From Tetracentron sinense (Eukaryota > Streptophyta > Magnoliopsida > Trochodendrales > Trochodendraceae): a stretch of 64,000 nucleotides of DNA. The position numbers and the translations under genes were made by a program. Each line of letters starts with the position of its first letter. The stretch's first letter is position 1. Shown here in pieces: positions 21,923 to 32,602 of the stretch. The notes below the pieces were generated by a model. The model worked only from the letters and a program-made list of their open reading frames with translations. It did not search any database and was not told the origin of the DNA. The stretch is taken from contig CM026570.1 in assembly GCA_015143295.1 (NCBI GenBank), positions 27,287,250 through 27,351,249 on the forward strand. The letters run 5' to 3'.

Positions 21923-24900
21923 ACACATTATCAGTAAATGAATGTTTAGCACGAGTGTTAATCGACATAGGATCCACTCATTCTTTCATCTTGCCTAGTT
22001 TTGTGAAGGGATTTTCATCTGAGTCGAGTCGTCTACGTTAAGAGTTGACCATTTCGACTCCACTTCGCAAGTCGGTTGATACAGACCGAGGATATTGAGA
22101 TTTTGTAGTCCAAGTTTGGCAGCATGAATTGCTGATCGATCTGATCATCCTTGAGTTCCATGACCTAGACTTTGACATTATTCTTGAGATGGATTGGCTC
22201 ATTGTACACCATGGGAACGTAGCATGTTATAAAAAGATGGTAAATTTTAAGTCAGAGGGTGTCAAGCCATTCCACTTCCGTGAACTACGGAGGAGAGATA
22301 TAGCTCGTTTAGCAGTTCTATGTCTTTCGAATTTAGAGGAACAAGACTCCTTAGCCATTCCGGTTGTGAGTGAGTAGTTGGATGTGTTTTCTGAGGATTT
22401 TCTTGGATTACCTCCAGATCGGGAGATTGAGTTTGCGATAGAGCTTGCTCCTGACACTGCTCCAATTTCTAGGGCTCCATATAGGATGACCCCAATAGAG
22501 CTTAAGGAGTTGAAGGAGCAAATCAAAGAGTTGTAACAACTTGATTTCATCTGAACAAGTGTGTCACCGTAGGGAGCTCCAGTACTCTTTGTGAAGAAGA
22601 ATGATAGGTCGATGAGGATGTTCATCGATTATAGGCAGTTGAACAAAGTCACAATCAAGAATCGTTATCCTTTGCCTCGGATAGACGACTTGTTTGACCA
22701 ACTGAAATGAGTGAGATTTTTCTCCAAGATTGATCTCTGATTAGATTATCATTAATTGAAGATTAAGGCCGAAGATGTTCCCAAGACTGCTTTAAGGAAT
22801 CGGTACAAACACTATGAGTTCCTTGTCATGTCTTTTGGTCTAACGAATACACCGACGATGTTCATGGATTTGATGAACCGGGTGTTTAGACCTTGTCTCA
22901 ATCAATGTGTCATTGTGTTTGTCGACAATATCTTGGTGTATTCCTAGACACGGAAGGATCATGATTGAGACATTCGTCTTACACTTGAGACTCTTCGAGA
23001 GCATGGACTTTATATCAAGTTGAGTAAGTGTGAATTTTGGTTAGAGAAAGTGGCGTTCCTTGGCCACGTGGTATCTATCGAGGGTATTTCAGTAGACCCA
23101 GCAAAGATAGAGGCAGTGATGAAATGGGAGAAACCCAAGAGTGTTACCGAGATACGTAGCTTCCTCGTTGGATACTACTGGAGATTCATAGAGGGGTTCT
23201 CCAGTTTAGCGGCACCGCTCACGTACTTGACGCAGAAGGATGCCAAGTTTTCTTGCAGTGACAGGTGTGAAGCAAGCTTTATGAAGTCTAGGAAATGGCT
23301 TACTACGCCCTCGTTCTCACAGTGCCATCTGGGGGTGGTGGTTTACAATGATGCCCCAAATATCGGCTAGGATGTGTTCTTATGCAGCACGGGAAAGTCA
23401 TTGCCTACGCTTCCCGACATTGTAGGATCATGAAAAGAACTATCCTACGCACAACATGGAGTTGGCCGTAGTGGTGTTTGTATTGAAGATTTGGCGGCAC
23501 TATCTTTATGGGGAAGCGTTTGATGTGTTTACGGAGCACAAAAGTCTGAAATATCAGTTTTCCTAAAAAGAGTAGAACATGAAGCAGCGTCAATGGATGG
23601 AGTTCTTGAAGGTCAATGAATGCTCCATTCAGTACCATCTGGGTAAGACGAACGTGGTGGCAGATGCTCTTAGTAGAAAGCCTTCTGGACTCTTGGCTCA
23701 CATGATGGTATGAGAGTGAAAGTTGTTGGAGGATGTGTTTAATCTCGACACCAGCATCAGCCTTCCTACCTATGGGTCGATGATGGCTAATATCACTGTT
23801 AGGCTTTACATCTTAGTTTGGATCCTAGAGTTACAAGGGTCGGATGCCCAATTGTTTACTTACCAAGACAAGTCGGTTAGCTGTGGTAGTAAAGAATTTG
23901 CCTTGAATGGTGAAGGGGCCATCATATTCAAGGGAAGGTTATGTGTTCCAGCCGATCAGGAGCTTAGACGAGAAATCTTGGACGAAGCTTACCGGTCCAA
24001 GTATACAGTGCATCCTAGGGGTACAAAGATGTATTGGAACCTCAAGGAGCACTTCTGGTGGCGGAACATGAAGAGGGAAGTGGCAAAATATGTGTCTCGG
24101 TGTTTGGTGTGTCAGTAGGTCAAGGCCAAGCATATGAGGCCAGCATATATTTTTCAATCCCTTCCAATTCCCGAGTGGAAATGGGAGAATATCTCCATCG
24201 ATTTCATTGTTTGGTTGCCAAGGACTGTGAAGAACTCTGATGCCATTTGGGTGGTGCTTGACCGTTTGATGGTGTCCGCCCACTTCTTGCCTTATCGAAC
24301 TACGTCTAACTCGAATCAACTTGCAGCACTGTACATCAAAGAAGTTGTTCGGTTGCACAGGGCGCCAGTGAGCATTGTTTCAGATCGGGATCCTAGATTC
24401 ACTTCCAGGTTCTGGAAGACCTTGCAGAACGCCATGAGTTCCCATTTGGACTTTAGCACCGCCTTTCATCCTCAGATAGATGGGTAGACCAAGAGGGTGA
24501 ACCATATTATAGAGGACATGCTCCGAGCTTGTATGTTTGACTTTAAAGGTAGTTGGGAGGATCACTTGCCATTAGTTGAGTGCCATTAGTTGAGTTTGCC
24601 TACAACAACAGTTATCAGGCGAGCATCCAGATGATGCCTTTCGGGTCTTTGTATGGAAGAAGTTGTAGGTCTCCTCTATACTGAGATGAAGTTAGGGAAA
24701 GAAAAATTTTGGGTCCAGAGTTGATCGAGTAGATCGCAGACAGGGTTAAGATCATCAGGAAAAGGTTGAAGGTTGCATAGGATAGACGGAAGAGCTATGC
24801 GGACACTCGCCACAAGGACTTGGAATTTCAGGTTGGGGATCAAGTTTTTGTGAGGATTTCTCCTAGAAAGGGGATTATGAGGTTTGACAAGAGAGGCAAG

Positions 24901-25251
24901 ATCAGCCCGAGATATGTGGGTCCATTCGAGATCATCATCAGAGTCGATGAGGTTTCTTACCGGGTATCTTTACCCACTTATATGGCGGCCGTTCACGATG
25001 TGTTCCACGTTTCCATGCTTCGGAAATACATCCTAGATCCATCGAATGTCATCGAGTTGGATCCTTTGGTAATTTGGGAAGACCTCACATTGGTGGAGTA
25101 ACCGACCCAAATCTTGGATCGCAAGGAGCAAGTATTGTGCACCAAAGTTATTCCCCTAGTTCTCGTGCAATGAAAACATCACTCTAGGGAAGAAGTTACG
25201 TGGGAGTGCAAAGCCGAAGTGAAAGAAAAGTACGCTCACTTATTTTTTTAG
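21923..25251 (+). pseudogene. Pol remnant of gypsy A (protease-RT-RNase H-integrase-chromodomain)
   Basis: All pol domains can be followed but the frame is broken many times. The protease motif reads IDIGSTHSF (DTG changed to DIG, near 21962). The RT active site reads FVDNILVYS (second catalytic Asp to Asn, near 22918) and is followed by TAG. Integrase HHCC ([10 protein letters not shown]...CLVCQ, 23997-24118) and part of the DDE core ([12 protein letters not shown]) are present. A 14-bp duplication occurs near 24580 (TGCCATTAGTTGAG). The C-terminal SPRYVGPFEI and chromodomain region run to 25251. It cannot encode active enzymes. Confidence 0.88.
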
Positions 25252-25300
25252 TATATCTCATGTATTTTGTGGTTCATTCCAATTTTGAAGATGAAATTTC

Positions 25301-25317
25301 TGTAAGGGGGTGGGGGA
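25301..25317 (+). other. Polypurine tract, gypsy A
   Basis: GTAAGGGGGTGGGGGA directly before the 3' LTR, the plus-strand primer position. Confidence 0.75.
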
Positions 25318-25850
25318 TGTAGAACCCCAGAACTCATTTTTCTATTGGTGAATAGTGTCGGTGAATAGTGATTTTAGGCCTAAAGGTTTTCTATGTATTT
25401 TGTTGTGTGGGAATTAAATGACAGAATTTGAAATCAAATTTTATATGTTGGATGGGTGTTAAAGCCAAGGTAAAAGAGTAAGAGCACTCTATTTGATTTA
25501 AGGGAAGAGTGGAAACACTCAAAGTGTGAAAAATGAGAAAAAAAGGAAAAAATGGCCAAGTCTGCAGGTTCCCAATCTATAACGCCCCAAAATACCCCCT
25601 AGGAGTTAGGCGATATTTGGGTTCATTACTTATCACAACAACCATCCTGCAGAGCATACAAGACAAGCTAAATAGTAAACTGAAAGTTTTTTTTTCTATA
25701 AATGTTCTTCCAAGTGTTAACATAAACAATTTACTTAACAAAATTTCCAATAAGTACGCAAGAGTTCAACACTTGAGTTACCAACTCAAGCCTACATGAA
25801 ATCCCCAAAAGAAAATCCTAAAATACATGTCTCTCTCACTCATCCAAACT

Positions 25851-25949
25851 CTAGGACCACATGTCAACCCCTAGCATCTGACTGACAATCTGAGCGACTT
25901 CTACACTCCATGAACAGCCTCGATAGCCGTATGGTGTACCTGCCGACAT
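25851..25949 (-). CDS. LTR small ORF (solo 3.2-kb LTR, diverged)
   Basis: ATGTCGGCAGGTAC on the minus strand at 25949 opens 32 codons to TAG. The N-terminus MSAGT is identical to that in B and a Trp followed by SVEV sits where others have PWVEEEY. The rest is diverged and the acidic tail is absent. Likely decayed or fast-evolving; function unknown. Confidence 0.35.
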   Translation of the reverse strand: MSAGTPYGYRGCSWSVEVAQIVSQMLGVDMWS

Positions 25950-25955
25950 CAATAG

Positions 25956-25987
25956 GTACGACTGAGTATGAAATACTCAGCAAGTAC
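25956..25987 (-). promoter_or_regulatory. Conserved LTR hairpin (solo 3.2-kb LTR)
   Basis: The perfect stem CTGAGTAT/ATACTCAG with a three-base loop, inside GTAC...GTAC ends, lies six bases before the ATGTCGGCAG on the minus strand. It is the most perfectly paired copy in the window. Confidence 0.65.
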
Positions 25988-26264
25988 AAACTACTAGCTA
26001 ACATCGTAGTAATAATAATAATTAACAACAATAGTATGTCATGCATGGTACAGTTCATTATCACATATACGAAATCAGAGTGTGGAAGCTAAGACCAAAT
26101 AACAATTGTACAATCTTGAACATCATATATTTACATCATGCTTTATGTTCATACTTTAACCATAACGTATTTCAATTACCTTGGGAGTCTTGTGAGTTCT
26201 TTATGCATCTTATGAATCTTATGAGTTCTTTACATGTCTATGAGATTCTTCATTTCACTTATCT

Positions 26265-26815
26265 TACTTGGCTAGTATCCGAACTATGAATGGACGGACA
26301 TACTAGCGGCTTGTCATTCACTTGTCTTGTTTAGCTAGTACCCAAACTATGAAATGAACGGACATACTAGGATCTTGTCATGTATTCATGTCTTGTCTAA
26401 CTAGTACCCGAACTATGACTTGGATGATTTTACTAGCTTCTTGTCTTGCTTGACTAATGTCCGGACTATAATGGAACGGAACACATTAGCCTCATGTCTT
26501 TACTTGACTAGTACCCGGACTTTAGTGGAATGGAACACACTAGCATTTCACTTGCTTACTAATGCCCGGACTATGATGGAACGGAACACATTAGTATCTT
26601 GTCTTGACTTGATTAGTGCTCGGACTATAGTGGAACGGAACACACTAGCATTTCACTTGTTTACTAACGCTCGGACTATGGTGGAATGGAACACATTAGT
26701 ATCTTGACTTGCTTTACTAATGCCCGGACTATAATGGAACAGAACACACTAGTAAATTTACTTGCTTAGCTAATGCCCAGACTATGATGGAACGGAACAC
26801 ATTAGCATCTTGTTA
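26265..26815 (-). repeat. Tandem hairpin array in solo LTR
   Basis: About eleven degenerate units of 45-55 bp. Each has the form CTAGTACCCGGACTATAGTG then GAACGGAACACACTAG, so the unit ends (CTAGT.../...ACTAG or CTAATGT/ACATTAG) pair with each other. Confidence 0.8.
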
Positions 26816-29800
26816 TTCTTGCTTGTCTTGTTTTCTTGTGAGCCAGGTATGATATATTCGGGGGATATGCCCTACCCTTGACCGGCCCGACGTCCGGCTT
26901 TATCATTCGGTTCGTAAATCAAGTGTCTTGTTCTTGTTGTGTTCTTGTATGTATTCTTATATTTTGAAAAGCTCGGTTCATGCTTACATGCGTGCTTGTG
27001 TTCGGAAATTAGTGATAATCATGCTAACATGAATAATTTAAGAGTTAACATATAGCATTTTAATCCTACTTATAATCAAGTGAGAATATGAGTAATATGC
27101 AAGCTTTTGATCAAAATATCCTTTTAGAAGGAATTCTACGAAATCATGCTTTCATGGCCTTCATTAAATTCGTTAATTTCTCATTCGTGCATTTCATCAA
27201 ACACTTAGCGTACAACATTTTTATAGCCATTTTATTCAAGTTTTCTCATTCCAACTTTTCATCAAACACCTTGCATGCAACATGTTCATTAATCCATTTT
27301 CCATGATTTCTTAGTCTTAGGTGTTTAAACTCATTTATGCATTTTATCAAACATGTGGGGTTCACATTCTTGTGGTCCTCTATTTCACATTTTCTCATCC
27401 AAACATTTCATCAAACACATGGGTGTATTCATTATGAGTACTATGCCCTTTCACCATTTACATCACACATCATTCACCACAACTATTTGGCATCCCATCG
27501 CCTCATCCAACCATACATCCCATCCACCCATCAATCTTTAGTTTATCTTGTATGAATTTAGGAAATCATTGGTTTTAAAGTAAGAATTTAGGGATACCCA
27601 TGCTCAATCATACCTATTGTAAAAGAAAACCTAGGTTACTACTAAAGCTAGTTAGGAGGGTGTACTAACCTTTGAAGATTAACTCTCAATTGGAGAAAGC
27701 CCCTTGATTTGGAATCCCAAGCTTGAGGAGGGAGCACACTTGAAGATCAATGCTTGACCGTGAGAACTCTTGGGTAGAAAACCCCCAAACTTGATAGAGG
27801 AGAACCCTTTCTTGAAGATGATCCAATGCTCACAAAATCCCCCAATCTTCCCTTCCTTCTCCTCTCCAATCCCTCCTTTAGGTTTAGGGTAAGCCAAAAA
27901 CCCCAAATGGAAGCCCTATTTATAGGCAAAGGGGTTAAAAACCCTAAAAAACTACAATTTCGGGACTTTTTAAAACCAAAAACGCCCACACCGATCGATC
28001 GGACTCAACTGGGAATTTCTCAGGTTGTCACTGATCTGTCACCGATCGATCGGGCCTTAACCAAAAAACTGGAATTTCACGATCGGAACCCGTTCTGGTA
28101 ATTGGCCCATAACTTTTGACTCGCTTATTGAATTTTGACATTTAACTTGCATTGGACTCATCTTAAAAAGGGGAACAACTTTCATTTTTTGTACAAATCC
28201 AAATTATGAGTTCTTAATGGTCTAAATGGGCCCACAAGTGGACTGGTTCAAAATGACTATTGAATCGATAGCATATCACCTTTCGGAAACCTTATATTTA
28301 ACATAACTTACACTCAAAATATGAAAAAGCGTAAAGCATGAACCTTGAAGAGGGCTTCAATATCTTTCTAAAAATTCAAGAATCACTCAATTCCGATAAG
28401 CGATAACAAAACTAGAGCTTCCACAAGCTGAGGGAATGTAAAGACATCCCTCTTTCACAACGCTTAGAGTATGTTATACTCTTGTTTCTCCATCCCAAAC
28501 ACCCAACAATAACACTTAAACTAATTTAAACTTTCCTTATCTTGCCTTATAAACCAAGTTATATAAATGACCTTCGGCCTTTACAATACTTGTGCCCATA
28601 GCACTATTCACAACACTGTGTACTTGAGTATTGTTATACCCTTATTTTGAGACTCAATATACACATATAGAATTCTCACTTCACTTTCCTTAATATCAAG
28701 AGTACATGGTAGGCCTTAGGCCTTTACATGCCCTGTACACTAACACTATTCACTTGAACAATGCATGTGAGATCCGGGGTTCTACACGATCGACCGGCCC
28801 TATTCCCAGTCGACCGGCTATCACAAGGAAGGGCAATAGGGGGGTTTTCCCTCCTGCCTGGTCAACCGCCCCTCAAGGCCGATCGACCGGTTGTCATGAA
28901 AAAGCCCAAAATGGGCTTTACATTAGGGTGCTTTGGACCACCCCTCCTAGCCGGTCGACCGGGCCCTCGAGATTTTACCCACCTAGGCTTGTTACATTGT
29001 TTTATTAAGTGTAGGATTATCTTTTGACCTCCCCTTACTCTATAAATGCCCAATTTCGTGGGGTGAGGGTTTCATAAACCCTGAAGGCAAAAATTGGGGG
29101 AAATTGAGAGAGTTAGAAAAGGAGAAGGGGAAAGCTAGGGTATTGGCAAAGGTTGGTGCTAGGATCAAGGTGGAGCTTGGATCTCACTTCCTCATCTCTT
29201 CTCAAGCTTCTCTTTAATCTTAAAAGGTAAGTGCTTTCTACTATCTAGCTTTGCAATGCTGCAAATATTGAAAAGATGATTAAAGTATGACTGTGAATGG
29301 AAATTGTAAGTACATCATTTCTAATTAACTTAGTGACAAACTAGATCCCAAACTTAGGTTTCCAAGCTTGAAATGTTGAGATTGCTTATATGTGTTTTCT
29401 AATTCCTAAATCCATCATGATTTCTCTAAATGTATGAACTACGAAGTATGGTATGGATGTAGTAGGCTAAGTAACCACGACCTATACTAGGTATGTCAAA
29501 TGTATGATTCCTATTGCCATGATTCCATCTTCGAGTTGTTCATGTATACTAAGATGATGTTAAGGTTTCCCCGTGAATGCCTAATTGCTGGAAACCTATA
29601 TATGTTTCCTTCAAGTTCTCCCATATCCATAAGAATATTCAAATGCCACATGCTATCTCTTTAAAGTATCACCATGACATTATGATATTCAAGAATCATT
29701 ATGCACAAGCATGTATGCATGAACTGAGTTTTCTAAGTATAAGTATATGAATACAAACCAAGACAAGACAAGTGATTCATAAAACAAATGATAAAGCCGA

Positions 29801-30313
29801 ACTTTGGGTCGGTCAAGGATAGGGCATATTCAATGATATGCCATATCTGGCTTCAAGAAAACAAGACAAGCAATCAAGGATGTTGGTATGACTTTTCTAT
29901 TTCTTTGAAGAGTATTTACATACCCGGCTCATAAGTTGTTCTTAAGAATTTCAATGAAGGGTATTTACATACTCGGCTCATAAGTCGTTTCAAGGGCACT
30001 GGCATTTGGCTCACAAGGCAAGCATGACAAGAAATGTGATTCAAGCAAGCATGACAAGACAAGCAAGACAAGACAAGTGTAATTCTAAACAAGAACAAGA
30101 CAAGACAATCATGATTTCTACGAGATAAGAATAAGATTTTAATCACGATAAGCAAGTTTTGTAAATACAAAAAGATAATTTCAAGTACAAGATATGAATT
30201 ATGCACACATGATTTAGATGAGGTTTTGCGTTTGGGTTTTCATGCATGCTCATGAATACATTGTTAAATTCTAGTAAGGTATGAATTGTATTATATCAAT
30301 GTTAGCTAATAGT

Positions 30314-30347
30314 TGTATTCGCTAAGTATTTCAATACTCAGCCTTAC
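30314..30347 (+). promoter_or_regulatory. Conserved LTR hairpin (gypsy A, 3' LTR)
   Basis: Same position as in the 5' LTR: AAGTATTTCAATACTCAG core. Outer GTAC changed to GTAT/TTAC. Confidence 0.55.
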
Positions 30348-30352
30348 ATTTC

Positions 30353-30421
30353 ATGTCGGCAGTTCCAGTTGACATCTACAACCCCGAGTCATGGGTTGAA
30401 GAAAAATATGTTGAAGAATAG
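30353..30421 (+). CDS. LTR small ORF (gypsy A, 3' LTR, shortened)
   Basis: ATGTCGGCAG at 30353 opens 22 codons (MSAV start, ESWVEEKYVEE end) to TAG. The stop replaces a Glu codon present in the 5' LTR copy (GAG to TAG), so the product is cut after the core. Confidence 0.45.
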   Translation: MSAVPVDIYNPESWVEEKYVEE

Positions 30422-30802
30422 GCGCCTATCCCGTTGCAACCACAAGAGGATAGAGATTTAGATTGTGACCCTATCTAGGTTATTGTTGAGAGGAGTGATA
30501 GTGAGATTATATTTTGTATTTTGATGGGTGGGCATATCCACTCTTATACTTAGTAATATTGATGTATAAAACTTGGAATACTATTTAGGTATAGAAAGAA
30601 AATTTTGGGTTCACGATTTTACATTTATTTCGCTTCTACATTTTGATTTATGTTTCCACTATGTTTATGCCTTGTATATTTTCAGGATGGTTTGCTAGGT
30701 TATGATAGTCTCATCTAAAGTCTCACCTAACTCGTAGGGGGGATTTTGGGGCGCGACAGACATTGCTATCAGATGAGTTAGGGGTGAAGAAACCATGACT
30801 AA

Positions 30803-31440
30803 GTGATAAGTGTCTTGATCAATACTCCTTAAAAGACCGGCCTGATGAGGTGTAGAAGATCAATTTACTTATTAAAGGCACGTAACTTACCACCATGCTT
30901 CCGCAGTTGACGTACTCAACGGCTCTCACTTTAGGGTGGGGCAAATCTTAGGATTTTTTTCCATAGCCCTCCCTAGGTAGCCCTTTCTGCGATGGCTTTC
31001 ACTCAGGGGTAGAGCACTTCTCTAGCCTTTTTTCCATAGCTCTCCCCAGGTAGCCCTTTCCGTGACTAAATTACATGTAAATAACTACTAATAACTACCT
31101 AAGGGATAAGGAAGACAATAAATGTGATATAGTAAGAGGATGTGTATTGGGTACACATCATTCCATTCCCCTAGAAACATTCCTTATCCTCAAGGTTATG
31201 AAACACTTTAATAGTTAAATCCTCAAGCAATGGAACTAGATACCATTAAGATAAAAGGTGACCGCTTCGAGGGGGTTTTCCTCCAACCTTAACTTTCATA
31301 GCAATCTTTCCATTGATCCATCTTCAGCCCGAGAGCCTGACTTTGATACCAATGATAAGTGTCTTGACCAATACTCCTATAAAAACCGACCCGATGAGGT
31401 GTGAAAGATCAATTTTACTTATTAAAGGCACGTAACAATA
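30803..31440 (-). mobile_element. TRIM-like miniature LTR element
   Basis: Two direct repeats of about 84 bp (30804-30886 and 31353-31437; TGATAAGTGTCTTGA...AAAGGCACGTAAC) flank about 470 bp. On the minus strand the right repeat is followed by TTGGTATCAAAG (31341-31352), a Met-type primer site, which sets the orientation. ACTAA occurs at 30798-30802 and 31441-31445 as a 5-bp TSD. No coding capacity. Very short LTRs plus a PBS and no genes match TRIM elements. The exact LTR ends are uncertain by two or three bases. Confidence 0.7.
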
Positions 31441-31445
31441 ACTAA

Positions 31446-32040
31446 CTCATTGGCCGAAGCAATAGAGAATGCGACGGGGAGGTGGTGGGAACTTAATAGG
31501 CAAATATATAAAAGAGGGGTAATCCGTAATCTACTCATATGGACATTAGAAGAATTTATTCAAAAGAGGTCAAACAAAATTTAATTTATGAGGGCAAAAT
31601 AAGCCTCTTTTATAATGGTTATTATAAATATAATTTCCAAATTGGCCAAAGTCCAGTTATTTCTTGAACAAGAGCTGCTGTTTGTAAGTAAACTTTGTAA
31701 GAGTTATTTCTTGAACAAGAGCTGCTGTTTGTAAGTAAACTTTGTAAGAAAACCATCAAAACGTCCAAAGACCGCCTTAAGTCCTATCAGGTCTTTCCCT
31801 ACCTCTCCTCTTTCCTAACACTAACAGGAAGAAAATGGGGGTATTTCTAAATATAAGAAACTGAGAGGGAAATTACTAAATGTGAAAGAGTAGAGGAGGT
31901 ATTTATGAGAACCACTAAAAATGTACTCCAAAAACCCTCCTTCCATCTAAGCAAGCACCTCGCTTTCCCTACCTCTCTTTCCTTCTCTACTCAAACACTG
32001 TCCAGAATCCAGATCCCTCATTTTCATGCTTTTATAGTTT
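31446..32040. other. Upstream region of the cysteine-rich gene
   Basis: No coding similarity. Contains a perfect 47-bp tandem duplication (31655-31748) and pyrimidine-rich sequence (31920-32010) just upstream of the promoter. Confidence 0.5.
31655..31748. repeat. Perfect 47-bp tandem duplication
   Basis: The unit starting AGTTATTTCTTGAACAAGAG is present twice with no differences seen, so the duplication is recent. Confidence 0.9.
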
Positions 32041-32052
32041 CTAATTCAACCC

Positions 32053-32062
32053 TATATATATA
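32053..32062 (+). promoter_or_regulatory. TATA box of the cysteine-rich gene
   Basis: TATATATATA, about 100 bp upstream of the ATG at 32159, a normal distance for a plant core promoter with a short 5' UTR. Confidence 0.55.
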
Positions 32063-32158
32063 CACAGAGATATGAAATAGACAAAAATCCCCTCTGCCTT
32101 CCTTGAAAATTCCATTAAACCTGCAACCACCCCTCCTCAAAGCTAGAGATAGAGTGGG

Positions 32159-32602
32159 ATGTCTAGCTTTGGGGTTTTCTTCCTCCACTTGTTCGTCTTG
32201 TTCTTGGCCACTAGAATCAACCTCAACCAAGGAAGATTCGTCCATGTATGTGTCTAATTTCCTTAATTCTGCATGTTGGATTACTTATTGTTCCTCATTT
32301 TCTTCTCTAATTGAATATTGGTGTTATTTTTTGGGGAGGTGAAGAACGGATCGGAGGTGTCGGAGATGGAAATGGTGCCGATGATCGAGCCGGGGGCGGT
32401 AGGGTCGATGGTGCTGAACGAGACTCGGCGGAGGCTTGGGAGCTTCCAGATATGCGCGCTGTGCACTTGCTGTGGAGGGCCCAAAGGGCTCTGCTTGCCC
32501 TCTCCTTGTTGCTATGCCATCAACTGCAACATACCCAACAGGCCCTTTGGCTTCTGCTCCTTCACTCCCAAGACCTGTAATTGCTTTGGCTGCCATCTCT
32601 AA
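32159..32602 (+). CDS. Small secreted cysteine-rich protein, two exons
   Basis: Exon 1 is 32159-32245 (29 codons), the intron is 32246-32338 (93 bp, GTATGT...GGGGAG) and exon 2 is 32339-32602 (87 codons plus TAG), giving 116 residues with both junctions in phase 0. Residues 1-18 (MSSFGVFFLHLFVLFLAT) form a signal peptide. A variable acidic linker follows, then a conserved-looking block with RRRLGSFQIC and twelve cysteines in the last 49 residues (C-x2-C-x-C-C-x6-C-x4-C-C-x4-C-x9-C-x6-C-x-C-x2-C), probably six disulphides. This pattern matches, from memory, an uncharacterised plant family (I believe DUF7866); it is not the EPF/EPFL or defensin pattern. Role unknown; likely apoplastic. No lesions, with a TATA box upstream. 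It is the only intact host gene in the window. Confidence 0.85.

Larger units (their letters stand above)
25578..28786 (-). repeat. Solo gypsy LTR, 3.2 kb (minus strand)
   Basis: On the minus strand it begins TGTAGAACCCCGG and ends GGGGCGTTATA (CA mutated to TA). The flanks CAATC (25573-25577) and CGATC (28787-28791) both derive from the CGGTC seen at this point in A's 5' LTR, so the TSD is real but each copy has mutated. TATA complement near 27918-27924. It contains a tandem hairpin array (26265-26815), the conserved LTR hairpin (25956-25987) and a diverged small ORF (25851-25949), so it belongs to a relative of A-C. Confidence 0.85.
15767..30758 (+). mobile_element. Ty3/gypsy chromovirus A (old, degenerate), TSD GACAT
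   Basis: Bounded by GACAT at 15762-15766 and 30759-30763. LTRs start TGTAGAACCC and end GCGCGACA/GCACGACA. Order: 5' LTR, Met-type PBS, gag, pol, integrase with chromodomain, polypurine tract, 3' LTR, as in Tekay/Del-type plant chromoviruses. Both LTRs are split by later solo LTRs. All coding parts carry many stops and frameshifts. The LTRs differ by many substitutions and by tandem-array length, so this is the oldest of the three gypsy copies. Confidence 0.9.
25318..30758 (+). repeat. 3' LTR of gypsy A (split by a solo LTR)
   Basis: Parts 25318-25577 and 28792-30758, about 2227 bp when joined. Has a TATA box at 29041. Relative to the 5' LTR it has an extra tandem copy of a unit with GTATTTACATACCCGGCTCA (29900-30000), which explains most of the length difference. 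Confidence 0.88.

Noticed and set aside
22227..22625. 132-codon minus-strand frame under pol of A (and equivalents at 42268-42621, 54721-55017)
   Set aside because: The same antisense shadow recurs in all three elements because the RT codons underneath are conserved.
32159..32602. EPF/EPFL or defensin assignment for the cysteine-rich protein
   Set aside because: Cysteine spacing (adjacent pairs and twelve in total) does not fit either family.
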